Source: Saccharopolyspora elongata
Lineage (GTDB): Bacteria; Actinomycetota; Actinomycetes; Mycobacteriales; Pseudonocardiaceae
Assembly (NCBI RefSeq): GCF_004348985.1
Contig: NZ_SMKW01000004.1
Location: 186,001-250,000 of the forward strand
Direction of reading: 5' to 3'
Length of the DNA stretch: 64,000 nucleotides
Each line of letters begins with the position of its first letter. Position 1 is the first letter of the stretch. A program made the position numbers and the translations under genes. Below, piece by piece: positions 1 through 7,978 of the stretch. The notes beneath the pieces are model-generated. The model did no database searches, was not told the DNA's origin, and saw nothing but the letters and a program-made list of their open reading frames with translations.

Positions 1-327
1 ATCGTCACCGCCGCATTCGGCCTCTTGCTGCCGCACCGGCCCGGCTACCCGGTGCTGCTCACCGCAGCGGCCTGCGTCGGCCTGGTCGCGGTGCTGCCGC
101 TGCTGTGGCTGGCGCCGACGCTGAGCCAGACCCGTGCGTTGCGGGCACATGAGCTCCTGGTCGCCGAACGCCTCGTTCTCGCCGGCGCGGTCCTCGCCCG
201 CACCGTCCCCGCGGTCACGGTCGGCTCGCTGCTCGTCCTGGTGCTGGTCTTCAGCCTGTGGACCCAGGCCGTGATGCGGTCGAAACACGAAATCGCCGCC
301 GACGACAAGGAGACCCAGCCGACATGA
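1..327 (+). CDS. C-terminal part of a polytopic membrane protein (UbiA-like prenyltransferase possible)
   Basis: The reading frame is open from base 1, so the gene begins outside the window; about 108 residues are visible. They contain two or three hydrophobic stretches (around PVLLTAAACVGLVAVLPLL and VGSLLVLVLVFSLW) separated by a short polar loop, and end in a charged tail. The stop codon overlaps the start of the next gene (ATGA at 324-327), so both are co-translated. The topology and the coupling to an aromatic-type FAD monooxygenase would fit the end of a UbiA-family prenyltransferase, but no UbiA aspartate-rich motif lies in the visible part, so the family is only a guess. Confidence 0.5.
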   Translation: MVTAAFGLLLPHRPGYPVLLTAAACVGLVAVLPLLWLAPTLSQTRALRAHELLVAERLVLAGAVLARTVPAVTVGSLLVLVLVFSLWTQAVMRSKHEIAADDKETQPT

Positions 328-1622
328 GCTCTCCCGCTTTCGAGGAAGTCGGCACCGAGCGTGCGGACGTCGTGGTCTGCGGGGCGGGTGTGGGCGGCCT
401 GGCCGCCGCACATGCGCTCGGTGCGCTGGGGCTGCGGGTCGTGGTCGTCGAGAAGCAACCAAGGGTGCCCCGGATACCGAAGGGCGAGGTGCTGCAGCCC
501 GGGGCGTTGAAGATCCTGGATGCGTGGGGGGTCACTAAACGCCTGGAACATCAAGGCGCGGTAAGGCTTTCCGCGCTGGTCGCCTGCGAGGGCCGGGGCG
601 ACGCCCGGATGTCGCTGGACTACACGCAGTTGCCGGACGCGACCAACTGGCTGCTGTCGGCCGACCACGAGTCGATCCTGGGCGCGCTCGCCGAAAGCCT
701 GCCGGAGACCGTCGGGCTTCGCCGCGGTGTGACGGTCCGCGAGGTGGTTCGCGACGACACCGGACGAATCACCGGCGTGACCGTGCGGGAAGGCGGACGT
801 GCGCACGAAATCCGTGCACCGCTGGTGATCGCGGCCGATGGCGTTTCATCGCGGCTTCGGCGTGCGGCGGGCATCGACGCGAACCGGAAGGACTACCCGC
901 ACCGGCTGGTCGCCCTCGACATCCCCGACGTGCCCGGCGCGGCGGCGGAGGTGACCGCCTACGTCACCGGCCGCGGTCTGCGGATGCGCTACCCGCTGCC
1001 CGGGGACCGGGTCCGGCTCTACGTCCAGGTAGAACCGAACGAGCTCCGGGGCATGGAGCACGACGCGATGCGGCGCTGGGGTGACGCGCTGATCGCGGAA
1101 CTGCCCGATCTGGCGACGTTCGAGGACCAGTTGCGGGGCAGTCTGCAGAAGCGGCAAACGCTTCCGGTGGCCCGGTTCGTCGCCGACGGCCTGTCCGCGC
1201 CCGGCATGGCTCTGGTCGGCGAAGCGGCACATTCGGTGCATCCGATGGCGGCGCAAGGCATGAACAGCGCAATCTACGACGCCCACGCCCTGAGCACCTG
1301 CATCGCCGACCGGTCCCAGTCCCTCGAATGGTCCGATGTGGACATCGCGTTGCGCGAGTACCAGCGTCGACGCCTGCCCGAACTGCGCCAGATCGGCAAG
1401 ATCAGCCACAACGCCGCGCGCATGCTGACCGACCTGTCGTGGGTGGGTCGCACGATCGGCCGGCGGGCACTGCGGAACACCGGCGCCAACCAGCGGCTCA
1501 GCTTCACCGTCATGCACAACCTGGCCGGTCTCGGCCTGCACCGGCTTTCGCCGTTCGACCGGCTCTGCCAGCTCGGGTTGCTGCCGGATCCGCTGGCCCG
1601 GCGCCGGCCCGGATGGGCATGA
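324..1622 (+). CDS. FAD-dependent monooxygenase (UbiH/PHBH-like)
   Basis: 432 residues, start ATG 324 chosen because it overlaps the stop of the preceding membrane gene (ATGA). A Rossmann FAD-binding fingerprint (CGAGVGGLAAAHALG) lies at about residues 19-33 followed by an acidic end of strand 2 (VVVEK). The second FAD motif (GEAAHSVHPMAAQGMN) is near residue 298, the classical GD motif position of group A flavin hydroxylases with GE in place of GD. Family members hydroxylate or epoxidise aromatic or isoprenoid substrates with NAD(P)H. Coupling to a membrane protein and proximity to an O-methyltransferase and a 2-oxoglutarate-type dioxygenase suggest a tailoring role in a natural-product or quinone-like pathway. 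Substrate unknown. Confidence 0.85.
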   Translation: MSSPAFEEVGTERADVVVCGAGVGGLAAAHALGALGLRVVVVEKQPRVPRIPKGEVLQPGALKILDAWGVTKRLEHQGAVRLSALVACEGRGDARMSLDYTQLPDATNWLLSADHESILGALAESLPETVGLRRGVTVREVVRDDTGRITGVTVREGGRAHEIRAPLVIAADGVSSRLRRAAGIDANRKDYPHRLVALDIPDVPGAAAEVTAYVTGRGLRMRYPLPGDRVRLYVQVEPNELRGMEHDAMRRWGDALIAELPDLATFEDQLRGSLQKRQTLPVARFVADGLSAPGMALVGEAAHSVHPMAAQGMNSAIYDAHALSTCIADRSQSLEWSDVDIALREYQRRRLPELRQIGKISHNAARMLTDLSWVGRTIGRRALRNTGANQRLSFTVMHNLAGLGLHRLSPFDRLCQLGLLPDPLARRRPGWA

Positions 1623-1645
1623 GGACCGGCGCCGTGCCAGGGGCG

Positions 1646-2674
1646 TCACCGCGGGCTGCACTCCACGACGACGAGGCCACCGGGCCAGGTGCGGGTCTCG
1701 ACCAGGCTCAGCCCCGCCTTGCCGACCAGCGCCTCGAAGTCCGCGACGCTGCGTTCCTGGCCGCCCAGCAGGACCAGGGACTGCAGGTCGAAGGAGGTGT
1801 TCTGCTTGGCGTGGTCGTCGCCGGCGAGAACTTCCACGACCAGTACCCGGCTGCTGTCGCCGGCGGCTTCGGCGCAGCGCCGCAGAATCCGCACCGCGTC
1901 CTCGTCGTTCCAGTCCGTGAGCACGCGGGAGACCAGGTAGACGTCCCGGCCGGGCGGCAGCGGGTCGAAGAAACTGCCCGGCACGAACGAGATCTGCCCT
2001 GCCACGCCCGCCTCGGTCAAGAACTGCTCGGCCTCCGGGGCGACCGCCGGCAGATCGAGCACCTCGCCGCCGAGGTGCGGATTGGCCCGGACGACCTCGG
2101 CGAGCAGGGCGCCGTGCCCCCCGCCGACGTCGATGACGGTCCGCACCCGCGTCCAGTCGAACTCCGTGGCCAGCACCGGTCCGGTCTGCCAGGCGTAGGC
2201 GGCCATGACGCCGCCGAAGAAGCGCCGAAGGTCGTCGTTTCGCTGGTAGTCGTCCCAGAACGGGGTGCCGTGCACCGTGCCGTAGGCCGACGTGCCGGTG
2301 CGGATGGAGTGCAGCATGCCGCTGAACGCCAGGTCCATCCGGGTGCCCGGCCCCTCCAGGTCGAGCCAGTCCCGCAACCACTTGCCGTCCCCGGAGAGCA
2401 GCTGCCGGGACAATGCCGTCAGTCCGTAGGTGCCCGGCTCGGTCTCGGCGAACAGTCCGATGTGGACGAGGTGGCGCAGCAGCCGCGCCAGGGATTCCCG
2501 GTGTGCCCCCGTGGCGGTCGCGAGCGGACCGAGTTCGGTCGTGCCCCCCGACACCAGCTCCGGCAACCGCAGCGTCACCGCGACGCGAATGGCGAAAGGT
2601 GTTGCCAGATCGATGAGTCTGGCCAGTTCGAGACTTGTCTCGGTGACAGCATCTTGAGATTCCGAGGAATCCAT
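1646..2674 (-). CDS. SAM-dependent O-methyltransferase (Methyltransf_2 family)
   Basis: 342 residues; start at ATG 2674 preceded by an AGG-type ribosome site. The N-terminal half is the helical dimerisation region of plant/actinomycete small-molecule O-methyltransferases (about residues 10-100: winged-helix-like LARLIDLATPFAIRVAVTL ... RESLARLLRHLV). The SAM-binding glycine motif VIDVGGGHGALL is near residue 178, and the family C-terminal segment DLQSLVLLGGQERS follows. It is convergent with the FAD monooxygenase (23 bases between stops) and divergent from the TauD gene, so it probably acts in the same pathway by methylating a phenol. The exact substrate cannot be told. Confidence 0.85.
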   Translation of the reverse strand: MDSSESQDAVTETSLELARLIDLATPFAIRVAVTLRLPELVSGGTTELGPLATATGAHRESLARLLRHLVHIGLFAETEPGTYGLTALSRQLLSGDGKWLRDWLDLEGPGTRMDLAFSGMLHSIRTGTSAYGTVHGTPFWDDYQRNDDLRRFFGGVMAAYAWQTGPVLATEFDWTRVRTVIDVGGGHGALLAEVVRANPHLGGEVLDLPAVAPEAEQFLTEAGVAGQISFVPGSFFDPLPPGRDVYLVSRVLTDWNDEDAVRILRRCAEAAGDSSRVLVVEVLAGDDHAKQNTSFDLQSLVLLGGQERSVADFEALVGKAGLSLVETRTWPGGLVVVECSPR

Positions 2675-2855
2675 GGACACCTGTTTCCCTTCGTATTGAA
2701 GACCCGACCGCCTCCGTCCTTCCATCCTTACCGGCCGCCGGTCGTCGCGTCAACGACCGCGATCAGGAGGAGAGCCGCATCGGAAATCCCGGTGCGGGCT
2801 CGCGCAAGCATGCCAGAAACATCCGAGTACAAAAGGAAAATGAGGTGACCGTCCA

Positions 2856-3701
2856 ATGGCGAGCAGCGACATCGACGTACGTCCCGTTTCCGGCGCACTG
2901 GGCGCCGAGGTGCGCGGCCTGGATCTGGAGAAGCTGACCGAGGAATCCTTCGCGCAGTTGCACGAGCTGCTCATGGAGAATCTCGTGCTGTTCTTCCCGG
3001 AGGCCGATCCGCTCTCCGCCGAGGCGCACAAGAACTTCGGCCGCTTCCTGGGAGAACTGGAGGTTCATCCGTTCCTGCCCAAATTGGACGGCCACCAGGA
3101 GATCGTGGTGCTCGACTCCGATCAGGGCGCGAAGGCCGACGTCTGGCACACCGACGTGACCTTCCAGGCGAATCCGCCGGTCGCGTCCATCCTGCAGATC
3201 GTGCAGTGCCCGCCGCGCGGCGGCGACACGATGTGGAGCAACCAGTACCTGGCCTACGAGGGCCTCTCCGCGCCGCTCAGGGACTTCCTGGACGGGCTGA
3301 CGGCCGTGCATGCCTTCACGCACCCGAACGGCACCTCCTTCGAGGCCGAGCACCCGGTGGTGCGCGTGCATCCGGTGACAGGCAGGCGATCGCTGTACGT
3401 GAACCGGATGTTCACCATGCACTTCCCCCAGTTGCGCCGGGCGGAAAGCGATGTGCTGCTCGAACACCTCTTCACCGTGGCGGAGCGGCCGGAGAACATC
3501 TGCCGGTTCGGCTGGCGGCCGGGCGCGATCGCCATGTGGGACAACAGGGTCACCCAGCACTATGCCGTCAACGACTACACCGAACGCCGTGTCGGGCACC
3601 GCGTGACGATCCTGGGTGACGAACCGAAGGGCGACGAGCCGCGCTGGCCGCACCTCGCGGACACCGGAAGCACCGCTGCCGACTTCCGGCAGCGAGCCTG
3701 A
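2856..3701 (+). CDS. TauD/TfdA-family Fe(II)/2-oxoglutarate-type dioxygenase
   Basis: 281 residues, the usual length of TauD/TfdA enzymes; ATG 2856 follows a good GAGGTGA site. The iron facial triad can be placed: His98 and Asp100 in the WHTD motif, the distal His at 235 in TQHYAVND, followed by the oxoglutarate-binding arginine region in ERRVGHRV. The segment CPPRGGDTMWSNQYLAYEGL is typical of the family. Known members oxidise taurine, aryloxyacetates, or tailor natural products. Position between an O-methyltransferase and an exporter favours a tailoring role here (inference). Confidence 0.88.
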   Translation: MASSDIDVRPVSGALGAEVRGLDLEKLTEESFAQLHELLMENLVLFFPEADPLSAEAHKNFGRFLGELEVHPFLPKLDGHQEIVVLDSDQGAKADVWHTDVTFQANPPVASILQIVQCPPRGGDTMWSNQYLAYEGLSAPLRDFLDGLTAVHAFTHPNGTSFEAEHPVVRVHPVTGRRSLYVNRMFTMHFPQLRRAESDVLLEHLFTVAERPENICRFGWRPGAIAMWDNRVTQHYAVNDYTERRVGHRVTILGDEPKGDEPRWPHLADTGSTAADFRQRA

Positions 3702-3768
3702 AACAGGGCATGACGGCATCGGCCTGCCCCGACATGCGCCGTCCTGCCCCGGCCTGGACACCAACAGC

Positions 3769-3802
3769 GGAACCCCACCGGTGAAACCACCGGTGGGGTT
3801 CC
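3769..3802. terminator. Strong hairpin between convergent genes
   Basis: A perfect 15-bp stem (left arm GGAACCCCACCGGTG) closes on a 4-base loop between the dioxygenase stop and the stop of the convergent MFS gene. No U-tract follows, which is common for actinomycete terminators. It is symmetrical and could end transcription from both sides. Confidence 0.8.
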
Positions 3803-3910
3803 GATCTGTGCAGATGGTGCGCGCGATACCTGGATGACCTCTGGGCGGGGAAGGTGCAGATCCACAGCCGGAGTCGTGCGGGCACCCGGTCCCTTCGGTC
3901 GACGACCGGG

Positions 3911-5335
3911 CTACCGGTCCGCGGAACGCGCGGAGCCAGGCAGGAAGGCGGCGATCAACAGGGCGAAGAGCGCGGCGACCGCGCCGATGGTCAGCACGAC
4001 GCGGAACCCGTCGAGCGAGGGGACCGACGCGCTGCCCAGGTCGATCGTCATGTGCGCGAGCACGACCCCTGCGACCGAACTGGACAGCGAGGTGCCGATG
4101 GAGCGCATCAGCGTGTTGAGGCTGTTGGCCGCCGCGGTCTCGGACACCGGCACGGCGGCCATGATGAGCCCGGGCATCGCGGCGTAGGCGAGTCCGACGC
4201 CGACACCGACGATGCTGGAGACGATCACGAGCTGCCAGATGCTCGACATCATCACCTGGCTCAAGCCGTACCCGATGGCGACCACGAGCGCGCCGGCCAT
4301 CAGCGTGACCTTCGGGCCCCTGGTCCGCGAGATCCGCGCCGACACCGGCGCCATCGCCATCATGATCAGCCCGTTCGGCGCCATCACCAGGCCCGCCACG
4401 AGGAGCGATTGCCCGAGCCCGTGTCCGGTGGCCACGGGCAGTTGCAGCAGTTGCGGGACGACCAGGGACATAGCGAACATCGCGAACCCGAACACCACGG
4501 AACCGATGTTGGTGAGCAGCACCTGGCGGCGCACGGTGGTGCGCAGGTCGACCAGCGGCTGCGGCGCGCGCAGTTCCCACCAGCCCCACACCGCCAGCAC
4601 CGCCAGTCCGGTGACGAGCAGGCCGGGAGTCAAACCGCCGGTCCAGCCCCAGTCCGCGCCCTTGGAGATCACCAGCAGCAGGCACAGCAACGCGATCGAC
4701 AGGCCCACCGCGCCCGGCAGGTCGAACCGCCCGCCGGTGCGGACCTGCGACTCCGGCACGAGCGAGATCACGAGCGCTGCTCCGACGGCGCCGAGGGCCG
4801 CGGCCACCCAGAACAGGGTGCGCCAGTCGGCGTTCTCGGCGATGAACGCCGCCGCGGGCAGCCCCAGCGCCGCGCCGACGCCGAGGGAGGCGGTCATCAC
4901 CGCGGTCGCGCCGCTGAGCCGTTCCGGCGGCAGCTCGTCGCGCATGATGCTGACGCCCAGCGGGATCACGCCGGCGGACAAACCCTGCAACACCCGGCCG
5001 GCCAGCATCGGGGCGAGCCCGCTCGACAGCGCGCAGACGACCGAGCCCAGCACCAGCATCCCGAGGCTGAACAGCAGCATCCGCCGCTTTCCGTACATGT
5101 CACCGAGCCGGCCGACGGTGGGCGTGGCGATGGCCGCGGCGAACAGCGCGGCGGTGATCGCCCACGCGGCATCCGCCGCGCTCGCGTTCAGCATCCCGGG
5201 CAGCTTGGGCACCAGCGGGATCATCAGGGCCAGCGTGAGCGAGACGACGATGCCGCTGAACGCCAGCACCGGGACGACGGTGCCCGGCCGCACCTGCGGG
5301 GCTGCGACGGGAGGCGTGCTGGAGGCACTGGTCAT
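3911..5335 (-). CDS. MFS drug/metabolite exporter (DHA2-like)
   Basis: 474 residues with about 12-14 hydrophobic helices. The MFS motif A is visible after helix 2 (GRLGDMYGKRRMLL) and motif C-like glycine/proline-rich helix 5 (LGVGAALGLPAAAFIAENADWR). Start ATG 5335 has GGGAG upstream; an ATG 18 bases further upstream (5353) is an alternative. Proton-antiport exporters of this type often sit at the edge of biosynthetic clusters and give export or self-resistance; here it is convergent to the dioxygenase gene. Confidence 0.87.
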   Translation of the reverse strand: MTSASSTPPVAAPQVRPGTVVPVLAFSGIVVSLTLALMIPLVPKLPGMLNASAADAAWAITAALFAAAIATPTVGRLGDMYGKRRMLLFSLGMLVLGSVVCALSSGLAPMLAGRVLQGLSAGVIPLGVSIMRDELPPERLSGATAVMTASLGVGAALGLPAAAFIAENADWRTLFWVAAALGAVGAALVISLVPESQVRTGGRFDLPGAVGLSIALLCLLLVISKGADWGWTGGLTPGLLVTGLAVLAVWGWWELRAPQPLVDLRTTVRRQVLLTNIGSVVFGFAMFAMSLVVPQLLQLPVATGHGLGQSLLVAGLVMAPNGLIMMAMAPVSARISRTRGPKVTLMAGALVVAIGYGLSQVMMSSIWQLVIVSSIVGVGVGLAYAAMPGLIMAAVPVSETAAANSLNTLMRSIGTSLSSSVAGVVLAHMTIDLGSASVPSLDGFRVVLTIGAVAALFALLIAAFLPGSARSADR

Positions 5336-5657
5336 GGTCGGATGAGCTCCCATCGTCTGCGCGGTCGGGCGACTCGGACTCCGGCGGGCTCCACGAAGCC
5401 TTCAACCACCGAAGCATCGCGATTATGCCGGTAGCGCCCGTCTTTCCCTGACAGGAGTAGCGTTTTCTTTGGTGTCCGGTACAGCCTGCGTGGGGTCCGT
5501 TGTTGTTGCACCGTATGGGATTCAGCCCGCAGATGCCTGCACATCGACCGATCGACGGCGGCTACTGCGCCGTGCGGACGAGGCCTGCTGCTGCCGGAGG
5601 ACGTGCCCGCCGCGGGCGAGGTCGCCAGCGGCTGAGCTCCCGCCGGGATGCGACGTG
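5336..5657. other. Gene-poor stretch upstream of the MFS exporter
   Basis: About 320 bases with no convincing gene. A short open stretch on the + strand ending near 5635 (GLLLPEDVPAAGEVASG then stop) looks like a possible C-terminal coding remnant but is too short to assign. The MFS promoter should lie near 5340-5480; no clear operator palindrome was found. Confidence 0.4.
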
Positions 5658-5699
5658 GCGAACGGGCCGGCTCCGCGCGAGTGGAGCCGGCCCGTTCGC
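5658..5699. terminator. 17-bp stem hairpin terminator
   Basis: Perfect inverted repeat with 17-bp arms (left arm GCGAACGGGCCGGCTCC) and an 8-base loop, placed immediately after the stop of the minus-strand KAP/VWA operon. No U-tract. Confidence 0.8.
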
Positions 5700-5702
5700 T
5701 GT

Positions 5703-6218
5703 TCACGATTTCCGGGGGAGTTTCCCGAGTTCTCCCTTGAGCTCTTCCTGGGCCGTCCGGAGGTGCCTCACCAGCACGTCCCACCCGACCGCCTGTTCCG
5801 GGGCGTGCTTGCGCGTCTCGACGAAGTCGACGATCGTGCGCAGCCGCTTCGCCGCCTCCGCTCGCGCCGAGTCGTCTTCGACGAACTGCATGGCCCGCTC
5901 GCACTGGAACTTCAGGATCACGATGTCGCCGGCCAGCTCGACGGCCTGGTCGGCGTGCCCGCGGGCGTTGTCGCCGGCGTTCCTCGCCCAGACGCGGACC
6001 CGTTCCTCGATGTCGAACTCGGTGGGGTCCGGCCGGGGCGGGGCCGGCGCGAGCTTGCGCCACGTCGCGATCAGGAACACCACGACGGCGATCGCCGGCC
6101 CGACGACCGCCGCCAGCCACGGCCACGGCCACCACAGCGCGAAGATCCCGCTCAGCAACCCGAAGACGATCGCCTCGGCGATCGCCACCCGATCACGGAA
6201 CCGCTCTGGAAACGACAT
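5703..6218 (-). CDS. Small membrane-anchored protein, third gene of the KAP/VWA operon
   Basis: 171 residues, family not recognised. ATG 6218 lies 4 bases after the stop of the VWA gene, so translation is probably coupled. Residues about 15-55 form two close hydrophobic helices (AIVFGLLSGIFALWWPW and LAAVVGPAIAVVVFLIATW), followed by a soluble, highly charged helical tail of about 110 residues (RVRVWARNAGDNARGHADQAVEL...). This is a membrane anchor with a cytoplasmic helical domain. Conservation of its position with a KAP NTPase and VWA protein suggests a structural partner in the same membrane complex (inference). Confidence 0.7.
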   Translation of the reverse strand: MSFPERFRDRVAIAEAIVFGLLSGIFALWWPWPWLAAVVGPAIAVVVFLIATWRKLAPAPPRPDPTEFDIEERVRVWARNAGDNARGHADQAVELAGDIVILKFQCERAMQFVEDDSARAEAAKRLRTIVDFVETRKHAPEQAVGWDVLVRHLRTAQEELKGELGKLPRKS

Positions 6219-6222
6219 GTGC

Positions 6223-7977
6223 TCACCCGAAATTCCGGAAGACGCGTTCAAACGTCTGGTCGATGTCCAGGGGATTGGTCGTGTCGTTGTACGTGGCCTT
6301 GGTGATCCTGGAGATCTCCTGCAGCGCCTTGATGTTCTCGTCCCCCGACTGTCCATAGGGGATGGTGAAGATGGGGATCGGTGTCTCCCGCGCCTGCGGG
6401 TCGAGCTTCGCCAGCAATGCCGGTGCGCCGCCGGGGTAGGGCTCGGTGTTCGCGCCGTCGCTGAGCAGCACGATCGCGTTGATGCGATCCGGGTTCGCCT
6501 CTCGTGTCATCGTCTGGTACGCCTCATCGATCGCCTGGTACAACGCCGTTTCCCCGACCGCGGTCAGGCCCTGGATCCTGGCCTGGAGCTCCTCGCGCAC
6601 GTCACCGACGCGGGACACCGGCACCAACTTGATGACGGACGGGTTCGACGAGAACGTCCACAGGCCCACCTCGTCGTCGACGTTGAGCAGATCCAGCGCC
6701 CGCTGGGCCGCCGGGATCATCAGCTGCAGCTTGGACGGATCCTGGTTCGTGTCCGGGTCGTTGACGGATTCCTTCATGGACCCCGAGAGGTCGAGCAGGA
6801 GCAGCACGCGTGCCTTGCGGCGCACGTTCTGCCAGCTCTCCAGCATCGCCGCCAGCAACTGGCCGTCGGGCGGCGGCACGAAGTTCAGCTGCTGATCGGC
6901 CGGCACGTGAAGGGTTCGCCTGAGCTGATCGGTCGGCCGCGTCGCGTCCTCGAGGGAGCGGAAGCCGAGGTCGGCGAAGCGCTTCTGCTGGTCGGGCTCG
7001 ATCAGGAACCGGTAGAAGTCCTCTGCGATGGCCCGCTGTTCACTGGTCGCCGCGGACATGACGACGAAAGGATGATCGAGCTCCAGCGTCCCGTCCCGCG
7101 GGTGCACCGCGCGCAGCGGGTTCTTCGGGCCCTGGCTGTTGATCCGACCGGGGTCACCGGTCGGCGCGCCGAGGTTGTAGACGTAAGCCATCTGCTCCTG
7201 GATCACGACGGCGTCGAGGTACGGCCGGTAGGCCGGGTCGTTGCTGTCCCAGCGCTGTTCCTGGTCGTAGATCGTCTGCATGTACTGCACGGCCTCGTCG
7301 CCGTAGTTGGACACCGACAGCTCGATGTCCCGCACGAACTGCTGGACCTCGACGGCGTTCAGCCGTTCCCGGGTCAACTCGCCCGGTGCCGCGTTGTAGG
7401 TGACGACCGTGGCGGCCAAGCCGGAGGTCGAGGTCTCGGCGTTGTCCCTGCCGAGGATGAAGTCGTCCCAGTCCGGCTTTCCGTAGCTGGACCACCCGGA
7501 CTGGGCCAACTGGAGCACGTCGGCCCACGTGCTGAGCGGCCTGTTGCGCTGTTCGAGCGCCGCGGCCACCGACCCCGGCATGGCGATGACCAGCGTGCTC
7601 CTGGTGATCGACCGGGCGCCCGGCACCAGCAGGTCGCCGTGGCCCTCGTGTTCGAGCAGCCGCAACCACATCGACGACGTCGGCAGCCACACCTCCGGCG
7701 GTTTCGCGCCCTCGGCGAGCAGGTTCTTCATCTTCCCCGAGGTGAGCGCGGTCATCTCCACGCGCGCGCAGAGACCGCCCACCGCGCGGTGCGCGTCGTT
7801 GTACTCCTTGATGAGTTCCGCCACGAGGGCTGCCTTCTCCGACGACGAACTGACGCGGATGGTCTCCGTCCGGCTGCATCCGGTCGAGGTGGACAGCGAT
7901 ATGGCGCCGGCCGCGCCGGCCAGTGCGACACCGGCGATCCCGCCGAGCACGTGGCGTCGTTGAACGAGTCGAGCCAC
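6223..7977 (-). CDS. Lipoprotein with substrate-binding-like domain fused to a VWA domain
   Basis: 584 residues; GTG 7977 follows the stop of the WD40-KAP gene by one base, with GGGGAGG at suitable spacing. An RR-containing N-terminus (LVQRRHVLGG) and hydrophobic segment lead to a lipobox-like STGCS near residue 34, so an exported lipoprotein is likely. Residues about 40-370 resemble an extracellular solute-binding fold (VEMTALTSGKMKNLLAEG, PPEVWLPTSSMWLRLL). Residues about 395-584 are a von Willebrand A domain with the MIDAS motif DLSGSMKES and a later TxxS/D region (VLLSDGANT). SBP-VWA fusions occur in actinobacterial putative sensory operons. Ligand unknown. Confidence 0.82.
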   Translation of the reverse strand: MARLVQRRHVLGGIAGVALAGAAGAISLSTSTGCSRTETIRVSSSSEKAALVAELIKEYNDAHRAVGGLCARVEMTALTSGKMKNLLAEGAKPPEVWLPTSSMWLRLLEHEGHGDLLVPGARSITRSTLVIAMPGSVAAALEQRNRPLSTWADVLQLAQSGWSSYGKPDWDDFILGRDNAETSTSGLAATVVTYNAAPGELTRERLNAVEVQQFVRDIELSVSNYGDEAVQYMQTIYDQEQRWDSNDPAYRPYLDAVVIQEQMAYVYNLGAPTGDPGRINSQGPKNPLRAVHPRDGTLELDHPFVVMSAATSEQRAIAEDFYRFLIEPDQQKRFADLGFRSLEDATRPTDQLRRTLHVPADQQLNFVPPPDGQLLAAMLESWQNVRRKARVLLLLDLSGSMKESVNDPDTNQDPSKLQLMIPAAQRALDLLNVDDEVGLWTFSSNPSVIKLVPVSRVGDVREELQARIQGLTAVGETALYQAIDEAYQTMTREANPDRINAIVLLSDGANTEPYPGGAPALLAKLDPQARETPIPIFTIPYGQSGDENIKALQEISRITKATYNDTTNPLDIDQTFERVFRNFG

Positions 7978-7978
7978 G

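Noticed and set aside
846-2753. Long minus-strand frame of 635 codons over the FAD monooxygenase and methyltransferase
   Set aside because: It runs antisense through the FAD gene and out of frame through the real methyltransferase; low-complexity composition and no motifs.
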